The notes under the pieces were generated by a model that worked only from the letters and a program-made list of their open reading frames with translations, was not told the origin of the DNA and searched no databases. The position numbers and the translations under genes were made by a program. DNA of 12,168 nt from CAZMCC01 sp964564695 (GTDB lineage Bacteria > Planctomycetota > Phycisphaerae > Phycisphaerales > UBA1924). Positions 7,125-12,168 of this stretch are shown here, piece after piece. How positions within the stretch are numbered: the stretch's first letter is position 1; each line of letters opens with the position of its first letter. The stretch lies in the NCBI GenBank assembly GCA_964564695.1, contig CAZMCC010000105.1:1-12168 (forward strand). The letters run 5' to 3'.

Positions 7125-7151
7125 GCATGCTCGGCGTCCAGCCGAGCATGC
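7125..7151. terminator. perfect 11-bp hairpin in convergent intergenic region
   Basis: GCATGCTCGGC and GCCGAGCATGC form a perfect 11-bp stem around a GTCCA loop, the strongest hairpin I found in the window. It lies between the converging LuxR-type and DUF167 genes. On the minus strand it is followed by ATTT, so it could stop transcription from that side as well. Confidence 0.55.
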
Positions 7152-7205
7152 GAGGGGCAGGCGTTCGACATCGCCAAAACAGACGTTCCCCCCAACGACA
7201 CTCTT

Positions 7206-7319
7206 CAGGCCGAAGGCCTGCTTCATAGTGTCAGGGGTGGAGCCGGCTCTGCGGCGACACCCCCGGAAAGCCGGCCCCAATCTCTCTCTTCTTCTTTGTC
7301 TCGCACGCTGAAGGCGTGC
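7206..7319. repeat. further hairpins and pyrimidine tract in the 7081-7351 gap
   Basis: This gap holds no gene. Beyond the two hairpins at its left end it has CAGGCC-GAA-GGCCTG (7206-7220), GGGGTG pairing with CACCCC (about 7234-7264) enclosing the palindrome GAGCCGGCTC (7240-7249), a pyrimidine-only run CTCTCTCTTCTTCTTT near 7282-7297, and GCACGC-TGAAG-GCGTGC (7303-7319). The GAAGGC core recurs in two of the stems, hinting at REP-like dispersed elements. Confidence 0.5.
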
Positions 7320-7351
7320 TCGTGCCGTCGCTACTCGCGTCCAGCGGAGAC

Positions 7352-7657
7352 TCACCCCGCGCCAATCCCCAGCCGCCCCCGCGCCCCCTCCTCATCCATC
7401 CCCGCCAGCAGCACCCGCTTCCGCGCATTCCCGTGCCCGCTGAGCACCTCCACATCCCCGCGCCCCAGCCCGCACACCTTCGCCAGCAGCTCCACCAATT
7501 CCCGGTTCGCCCGCCCTTCCTCCGGCGGCGCCGCCAGCCGCACCTTCAGCTCCTCCCCCAGCGCGCCCACGATCTCGGACCTCGACGCCCCCGGCACCGC
7601 CTTCACATTCACCACCACCCCCGTCCGCGGCGTCGTTGTCGCCTGAACTATCGGCAT
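7352..7657 (-). CDS. DUF167 (YggU-like) family protein, 101 aa
   Basis: A small cytoplasmic protein of the DUF167/YggU family, whose biochemical role is unknown. The hallmark pattern is clear: VNVKAVPGASRSEIVG (16-31), LKVRLAAPPEEGRANRELVE (37-56), a helix ending in the LLAKVCGLGRGDVEVLSGHG region (57-76), and RKRVLLAG. The length matches the usual ~75-110 residues. The ATG at 7657 has no good Shine-Dalgarno sequence; TACAGT lies 5 nt upstream and could be a -10 element of a leaderless transcript. It converges with the LuxR-type gene across the hairpin region and diverges from the TIGR03790 gene. Confidence 0.88.
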   Translation of the reverse strand: MPIVQATTTPRTGVVVNVKAVPGASRSEIVGALGEELKVRLAAPPEEGRANRELVELLAKVCGLGRGDVEVLSGHGNARKRVLLAGMDEEGARGRLGIGAG

Positions 7658-7730
7658 CCGCCACTGTACCGCCGCCTGACCTCTTCACCCGCGGCCATCA
7701 GCCTCGCGCGTGGGATCCGGGGGGTGGTCC

Positions 7731-7746
7731 CATCCGCCATCGGATG
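7731..7746 (+). promoter_or_regulatory. hairpin overlapping the alternative start of the TIGR03790 gene
   Basis: CATCCG and CGGATG form a perfect 6-bp stem with a CCAT loop. The right arm contains the upstream in-frame ATG (7744). This makes 7744 an awkward start and favours 7759, or indicates an operator/leader structure. Function is inferred only. Confidence 0.3.
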
Positions 7747-7758
7747 TACATTCTCCCC

Positions 7759-9444
7759 ATGCTTCCAAGGGCGCTACGTGAAAGGATTGCGTTGGGTGTC
7801 GCCGCCGCCGCGTTGAGCTTCGCCGCCGCCCCCGCCAGCGCCCAGCTCCGCCCCGACCACGTCCTCGTCCTCTACGACTCGCGCGTCTCCGACAGCCGCC
7901 TCGTCGCCGAGTACTACGCCGGGTCCACCAAGGTTCCCGGCGGCGTCGGCGGCCGCCCCGGCACGCGCCCCGGCGTGCGCGTCCTCGATCTCAGCACACT
8001 CCCCGGCGCCGGCTTCGCCGCTCCCACGCCCACCATCACCTACACCCAGTTCGACACCCAGCTCCGCAACCCGCTCCGCACATACCTCACCGACAACGCC
8101 CTCATCCACGACGTCCGCGTCCTCGTGCTCACCAAGGGCCTGCCCCACCGCCTCGACGACACGGACAACCCCGGCGTCGGCGACCTGCCCGGCGCCATGG
8201 GCACCGAGTTCATCGGGCGCGACGCCACCTGCGCCTCGGTCGACTCCGAGCTCTCGCTCCTCTGGCAGGACCTCGACGCCGGCGAGGCCGGCGCCCCCGC
8301 CGACTCCGAAGCCGACGGCTGCATCGTCAACCCCTACGCCTACTTCACGCGCATCGGCCTCCCCGCCGGCACCGCGCGGGCCGTCCCCATCACCGGCCAC
8401 CCCACGACCCACATCCTCGTGAACAAGCCCTTCCGCGCCGTCTTCATGGGCTCGAGCGAAGGCCAGCTCCTCATCGCCGCCCCCACGCCCGTCGACCAGC
8501 GCTACCTCGCCGGCGACATGGTCCTCGTCACCCGCCTCGACGCCCCGTTCCTCGACGACGTCTACGCCATGCTCAACCGCTCCGTCGGCGCCGGCGTTGC
8601 CGGCCGCATCATCGTCGACGCCGCCACCGCCGCCGCCGTGCTCGACGAATCCAACTCCAACGGCATCGCCGACGCCGCCCCCAACTCCGAGCTCGACAAC
8701 GCCGCCGCCTTCGGCGCCGGCGACGCCTTCACCCGCAGCGGCGACGATTACGAGCTCTCCCGCGACCGCTTCCTCGCCGAGGGCGCCGTCCGCCCGTCCC
8801 GCCTCTTCTACAACCGCTTCGCCGGACCCGATCAGTTCCTCATCGGCCCCTTGGGCGGCATCAGCGAAGGCGGCGGCATCACCGTCTCCGACCCCCTCAT
8901 CCTCCTCAGCACCGAGGGCCAGAACCACGCCGGCGGCGAGCCCGGCTGCTGCTCCGGCTCCCTCTACCCCTACAGCTTCAACTACGCACCCGGCTGCGTC
9001 TACAACACCATCGAGTCCTTCAACGGCCGCGCCTTCAACGGCCTGGGCAACAACGGCCAGGGCCAGCTCTCCGACTTCATCCGCGCCGGCGGCACCTTCG
9101 GCCTCGGCAATGTCTGGGAGCCCTTCAGCTTCTCCGTCGCCGACACCACCCCCCTCGTCAACAACTTCCTCCAGGGCAACCTCACCTGGGTCGAGGCCGC
9201 CTGGAACTCCATGCCCGTCGTCAGCTGGATGCAGATCGTCGTCGGCGACCCCCTCGCCCGCGTCCAGCGCTCCCGCGACGACCTCGACAACAACGGCTCC
9301 GTCGACGTCGACGACCTCTTCCGCTGGTACGAGTCCCCCTCCGACGTGAACGCCGACGGCTCCGTCAACGACGCCGACGCCCGCGTCCTCGAAACCTCCA
9401 TCCGAGGCGTCGAGAGCTCCGTGATGTTCACCCACCAGCGCTGA
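7759..9444 (+). CDS. TIGR03790-family secreted protein with dockerin-like tail, 561 aa
   Basis: The protein matches what I know of TIGR03790, an uncharacterised family reported to occur in genomes that encode exosortase. Landmarks are VLVLYDSRVSDSRLVAEYYA (35-54), VRVLVLTKGLPHRL (119-132), LVTRLDAPFLDDVYAMLNRS (256-275), then LSTEGQNHAGG (383-393), FIRAGGTFGLGNVWEPFSF (440-458) and NLTWVEAAWNSMPVVSWMQI (474-493) followed by VVGDPLARV. The signal peptide is RERIALGVAAAALSFAAAPASA with an AxA cut before QLRPDH. Residues 508-540 form two dockerin-like calcium loops (D508-D510-N512-D516-D519; D529-N531-D533-N537-D540). The ATG at 7759 gives the cleaner signal peptide; 7744 is possible. No G-rich ribosome site is well placed for either. 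The stop is 4 nt from that of the converging 9449 gene. The family's function is unknown; a link to protein sorting or extracellular matter is inferred from exosortase co-occurrence. Confidence 0.87.
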   Translation: MLPRALRERIALGVAAAALSFAAAPASAQLRPDHVLVLYDSRVSDSRLVAEYYAGSTKVPGGVGGRPGTRPGVRVLDLSTLPGAGFAAPTPTITYTQFDTQLRNPLRTYLTDNALIHDVRVLVLTKGLPHRLDDTDNPGVGDLPGAMGTEFIGRDATCASVDSELSLLWQDLDAGEAGAPADSEADGCIVNPYAYFTRIGLPAGTARAVPITGHPTTHILVNKPFRAVFMGSSEGQLLIAAPTPVDQRYLAGDMVLVTRLDAPFLDDVYAMLNRSVGAGVAGRIIVDAATAAAVLDESNSNGIADAAPNSELDNAAAFGAGDAFTRSGDDYELSRDRFLAEGAVRPSRLFYNRFAGPDQFLIGPLGGISEGGGITVSDPLILLSTEGQNHAGGEPGCCSGSLYPYSFNYAPGCVYNTIESFNGRAFNGLGNNGQGQLSDFIRAGGTFGLGNVWEPFSFSVADTTPLVNNFLQGNLTWVEAAWNSMPVVSWMQIVVGDPLARVQRSRDDLDNNGSVDVDDLFRWYESPSDVNADGSVNDADARVLETSIRGVESSVMFTHQR

Positions 9445-9448
9445 CCGA

Positions 9449-10987
9449 TTACATCGACGAATCGACATAGCACGTGTACTCGAACGTCGCCACCGGCACG
9501 GTGGAGGTTGTGACCAGGTTGGCGCAGTTGATGACGTTTGACTGCAGCGGCTCGACGAACCAGATGCCGTCGGGCATGGTTCCGCCCCACTGGCTGCCCG
9601 GCGGCGGCGACCATGTAAGCGTGAGCTGACGGGCCGAGGTGGAGACGGCCGCCGTGAAATGGTCGCTCAAATCCAACCAATTCTGCGGCGCACACCCACC
9701 GAGATTGGGGCAATACGAGACGATGACCGGAAAAGCACTGCCGGAGACCGTGATCGGGCCGTAGAAGCGGAGTTTGATGCGATTGAGGGACGGATAGGCG
9801 CCGCCGTTGGGCGGGTCGCAGTCATTGGTGTGCAACTGAAAGGGGGTGCGCCCGATGGCTCCGCCACCCAACTGCGACGAAGTCTGCGCATATGTCGGAA
9901 TGCCAGTGAGCGAAGTGCCATCGACCGTTGCGGGAACGGTCCAGGTCGAACCCTGATTCAGCCCGTTGATGATGACCTGCCCTTTGACCGGGCCGGAAGT
10001 AAAGGTGTGGCCCGAAGAGTTCAAGCTGCCGCCGATGCGCAGCAGGCTTCCCACGGCGACGTCGCCCGTGACGTTGATGCTCCCGGCAAAGTAGCTTTGG
10101 ACAAGCACGTTCCCGGAAAGGTCTCCGCCGATGTTGAGAGCCGTGTTCGCGGTCCCGGTACCGACTTGATCAACATGCCCAGCAACGAGCGTGCCCGTGA
10201 AGTTCCCGATGGCGCGCATCCGCTGCATCGACGGCGTGCCCGCGGTCAAATCGACGCCGATGTCCGCGTAGAGATTGTTCCCCTGCACGATCTTCACGCC
10301 GTTCTTGCCATAGATCGTTACAGGTCGACCCGCCGAACCGATATCGTTGTTGGCGTACACCTGATTAATGATGGAGCCGTAAGGGGCCAGCACGTCACCA
10401 AAGATCCCGCTATTCGACTGGACGGTGCTGATGCTTGAGTCGCCGACGCTTGCCTGCAGCGCAACCACCGATGCATTGATGTTGCCTTCGGCAAAGACCG
10501 AGCTGATCGAGTGAGCTGTCACGCTGCCACCCACTTGGCTTTCAAAGCCAACGACGCCGCCCGTGCCGTTTGGGCGCTTCACGACGGATACCGCGGCATA
10601 CACATCGCCATCGGGTACGGCATCAGTTGTTGTGACGGAAAACTCCTCGACGCCCACCAGCTTTGTCGAGGAGCCCGTTGCCGTCGTTACCGAAACGATT
10701 GCAACCTTTCCAGCACCGTTGCTTTCAACGCGCACGTACCGAATGACATCGAGCGCCTGCGGGTCGCCGCCCACGGCCGGATAGGACTCAACTGCCAGCG
10801 TCACGCTTCCCGACGACGGCGACGGCGACGTGGTAATGACCACGTTGTACTTGCCGTTGTCATATGTCACCGTACGCACAGGAACTTCGAGCGATGTGCC
10901 ATTGATGATGCGTACGCGCACGTCTGCAACGGTGACATTGGCGACTGCCATGAGTACAGCCAACACAGCCAGGCTTGTCTTATGCAC
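9449..10987 (-). CDS. secreted repeat-rich, probably beta-helical protein, 512 aa
   Basis: No known family is recognised. The GTG at 10987 is preferred because AAGGAG precedes it by 8 nt and the first residues form a signal peptide (HKTSLAVLAVLMAVANVTVA, cut before DVRV). The frame stays open far upstream, but that part lies antisense-shifted within the FGE-like gene and encodes no plausible domain. Residues ~150-345 are made of Gly/Asn/Ser-rich, short hydrophobic rungs (GSVTAHSISSVFAEGNINAS, IGGDLSGNVLVQSYFAGSIN, GDVAVGSLLRIGGSLNSSG) of the kind seen in right-handed beta-helices and bactofilin-like or adhesin repeats. The C-terminal part (~385-512) has six cysteines (C390, C426, C432, C488, C506 are clear) that may be disulfide-bonded. 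There is no PEP-CTERM or dockerin tail. The gene is the second of a minus-strand operon, overlapping the FGE-like gene by 8 nt. Base composition is visibly less GC-rich than its neighbours. Confidence 0.82.
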   Translation of the reverse strand: MHKTSLAVLAVLMAVANVTVADVRVRIINGTSLEVPVRTVTYDNGKYNVVITTSPSPSSGSVTLAVESYPAVGGDPQALDVIRYVRVESNGAGKVAIVSVTTATGSSTKLVGVEEFSVTTTDAVPDGDVYAAVSVVKRPNGTGGVVGFESQVGGSVTAHSISSVFAEGNINASVVALQASVGDSSISTVQSNSGIFGDVLAPYGSIINQVYANNDIGSAGRPVTIYGKNGVKIVQGNNLYADIGVDLTAGTPSMQRMRAIGNFTGTLVAGHVDQVGTGTANTALNIGGDLSGNVLVQSYFAGSINVTGDVAVGSLLRIGGSLNSSGHTFTSGPVKGQVIINGLNQGSTWTVPATVDGTSLTGIPTYAQTSSQLGGGAIGRTPFQLHTNDCDPPNGGAYPSLNRIKLRFYGPITVSGSAFPVIVSYCPNLGGCAPQNWLDLSDHFTAAVSTSARQLTLTWSPPPGSQWGGTMPDGIWFVEPLQSNVINCANLVTTSTVPVATFEYTCYVDSSM

Positions 10988-12002
10988 GGCCTCTCCTTGT
11001 GAAGAAACTAACTGCACAGATGATGACAGTCGCCGGCCCCGGTGCGGGTACCAGCCCCGCCACCCTGAAGCCAGATGCCGGCGCCGGTGGACCAAATGCA
11101 AGCGGTGTATCCAGCCGGTCATGAAGCGAAAAAAGCGAGTCGCTGGTCCAGCTTCCGAAAAAGTATCTCGAACGCTCGTAGTCGAACGCGACGCTCTCGG
11201 TCCAATTCGAAACACCCCCGGACCCATCCAGCAAGCCCCACGGCGAGCGCACCCAAGGGTACTGATCAACGGGGAACCCGGGTGGACCGATGAGCCCTGC
11301 CGACGTTTCTCCTCCGTCCTCAGGAAGACCGGGGATGAGCGGCTCGTTCCCTGAATCGGGGTAAAGCCAATACCCCTCCATCCCTTCACCGTACCGGTCC
11401 GGGTCGTAAAACATCGCCTTCACATACTCGTCAACACTTGGAATCCAGAACCGCGCGCCAGGGGAGCGCGAAACTTGATCGTTCCGCGACCCATCGGGGT
11501 TCTCGGTGAAGGTCGATGTGTCATACGCCCCGGCCTCGAACGCCTCGGCCGTGCCGGCCTTGTCGTTGTGCAGCCAGTTGCAATACCGCGCCGCGAACCT
11601 CCACCCCATGTTCGTGGGCCATTGCTCGGCCCCAGACACGATCGAGTACGTGCCCCCCGGCGCCGAAGGCGGCTGCCCGGCCGGCGCCGTGTAGTCGATC
11701 CACTCTCCCGTCAATCCGAAGTCGCGCGGATCGTGTCCCTGCCCCGCCCAGTACGGCCCGTACGCGCTTACGAACTCAAGCCACTGGGCCGTCGTCAACT
11801 CGCTGCGTCCGATCCGATACTCGTATCCGACTGATCCGGACGGCAGAAACTCAAGCCCGGGCGCTTCTTCGAGCGTCGCATCCCGATTTCCAGGGGATCG
11901 AACGGTAACAAGGGGAATGCCGAATTCGTGCGTCAGATCCTGGCCGCGCACAGGCGCAACTAGCCCGACCCACACCGCCGTTCCCACCCACACACATCGC
12001 AT
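10980..12002 (-). CDS. FGE-sulfatase-fold (SUMF1-like) protein with PEP-CTERM-type tail, 340 aa
   Basis: The body has the FGE-sulfatase/SUMF1 fold signatures: YEYRIGRSELTTAQWLEFV (60-78), WRFAARYCNWLHN (134-146), RFWIPSVDEYVKAMFYDP (184-201; compare RLPTEAEWEYAAR), GLLDGSGGVSNWTES (256-270; compare GLYDMxGNVWEW) and GFRVAG (311-316). The cysteine pair used by true formylglycine-generating enzymes near the C-terminal end of the fold is absent, so that reaction is unlikely. A signal peptide (RCVWVGTAVWVGLVAPVRG) precedes the fold. The C-terminus VPAPGP (318-323), a short hydrophobic span TVIICAVSFF (325-334) and TRRGRA form a PEP-CTERM-type sorting signal, normally processed by exosortase; no exosortase is in the window. 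The ATG at 12002 has no Shine-Dalgarno; a promoter at 12010-12037 would start the mRNA at the ATG. It is the first gene of an operon with the 9449 gene. Function is unknown; a surface binding role is inferred. Confidence 0.87.
   Translation of the reverse strand: MRCVWVGTAVWVGLVAPVRGQDLTHEFGIPLVTVRSPGNRDATLEEAPGLEFLPSGSVGYEYRIGRSELTTAQWLEFVSAYGPYWAGQGHDPRDFGLTGEWIDYTAPAGQPPSAPGGTYSIVSGAEQWPTNMGWRFAARYCNWLHNDKAGTAEAFEAGAYDTSTFTENPDGSRNDQVSRSPGARFWIPSVDEYVKAMFYDPDRYGEGMEGYWLYPDSGNEPLIPGLPEDGGETSAGLIGPPGFPVDQYPWVRSPWGLLDGSGGVSNWTESVAFDYERSRYFFGSWTSDSLFSLHDRLDTPLAFGPPAPASGFRVAGLVPAPGPATVIICAVSFFTRRGRA
10990..10996 (-). promoter_or_regulatory. ribosome-binding site inside the PEP-CTERM-tail codons
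   Basis: On the minus strand AAGGAGAGG precedes the GTG start of the 9449 gene. It is formed by the codons ACA-AGG-AGA-GGC that encode the TRRG of the upstream protein's C-terminal basic cluster. The upstream TAA lies just past the downstream GTG (8-nt overlap), an arrangement typical of translational coupling. Confidence 0.7.
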
Positions 12003-12009
12003 GGGGTCC

Positions 12010-12037
12010 AGTCTACTCGAAGGCCGTGGAGCGTCAA
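12010..12037 (-). promoter_or_regulatory. sigma-70-like promoter of the FGE-like operon
   Basis: On the minus strand TTGACG (12037-12032) and TAGACT (12015-12010) are separated by 16 nt. These match the -35 consensus at five and the -10 consensus at four of six bases. The predicted transcription start falls at about 12002-12004, on or next to the ATG at 12002, which lacks a ribosome-binding site; this suggests a leaderless transcript. Confidence 0.5.
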
Positions 12038-12052
12038 CGGTGAACTGGACAA

Positions 12053-12088
12053 GTGCGCATTTCTGCGCGCAAAAGCGAACATGCGCAC
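12053..12088. repeat. perfect inverted repeat upstream of the FGE-like operon
   Basis: GTGCGCAT (12053-12060) is mirrored by ATGCGCAC (12081-12088) with a 20-nt spacer. It lies about 15 nt upstream of the predicted -35 box, a typical activator or operator position. The rest of 12089-12168 shows no gene or further structure. Confidence 0.45.
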
Positions 12089-12168
12089 GGAGTACACGCG
12101 GACGGACGACTCAAGGGACCTCTGAACAACCCGGCGCAACCCCCCGGGCTGTACGAGCGTATGTCTTC

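Noticed and set aside
7774..9468. Minus-strand open frame (564 residues) opposite the TIGR03790 gene
   Set aside because: Low-complexity Gly/Val/Asp/Glu/Ala sequence with no domain or signal; shadow of a high-GC gene.
10988..11389. N-terminal extension of the beta-helix gene to an upstream ATG
   Set aside because: It would overlap the FGE-like gene by 400 nt in another frame and bury a good signal peptide and AAGGAG site.
10980..12002. Active formylglycine-generating enzyme
   Set aside because: The fold signatures are present but the catalytic cysteine pair is missing, and there is no sulfatase nearby.
1..12168. Defence island, prophage or secondary-metabolite cluster
   Set aside because: No nuclease, toxin, methylase, integrase, transposase, phage structural or biosynthetic domain was seen in any frame.

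Overview
The window is very GC-rich DNA with strong C/G preference at third codon positions. Several proteins carry signatures typical of Planctomycetes, most likely the class Phycisphaerae: secreted proteins ending in paired dockerin-like EF-hand repeats (key motif NGIVNSTDVGEFIN), a PEP-CTERM-type tail of the VPAPG form, and a member of the exosortase-associated TIGR03790 family. The taxon is inferred from these traits; there is no rRNA or other marker in the window. No tRNA, rRNA, CRISPR array, transposase or recognisable defence system was found.

Layout. Positions 3-617 hold the 3' part of truB (tRNA pseudouridine-55 synthase), whose catalytic Asp is replaced by Ala. It is followed by an unrecognised 241-residue cytoplasmic protein (705-1430). 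A Ycf46-like AAA ATPase lies convergently at 1472-2968 (-). A short divergent intergenic region with 8-bp tandem and inverted repeats separates it from two consecutive + strand secreted dockerin proteins: a Thr/Ala/Ser-rich protein (3187-4272) and an exported agmatine/peptidyl-arginine deiminase-family enzyme (4425-6095). Next come a PAS-like/LuxR-type regulator (6289-7080), a hairpin-rich convergent intergenic region, a DUF167/YggU protein (7352-7657, -), and a TIGR03790 protein with its own dockerin-like tail (7759-9444). The last 2.5 kb is a two-gene minus-strand operon: a FGE-sulfatase-fold protein with a PEP-CTERM-like tail (10980-12002) overlapping by 8 nt a secreted repeat-rich, probably beta-helical protein (9449-10987).

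Theme. Five of the nine genes encode exported proteins. Four of these carry either dockerin-like repeats (three genes) or a PEP-CTERM-like tail (one gene), so the region reads as cell-surface/secretome accessory DNA interspersed with housekeeping genes. The points most worth a second look are the catalytically compromised TruB, the exported deiminase whose domain order parallels the Porphyromonas peptidyl-arginine deiminase, the co-location of PEP-CTERM, TIGR03790 and dockerin proteins, the Shine-Dalgarno sequence built from the Arg codons of the PEP-CTERM tail, and a possible leaderless start for that operon.
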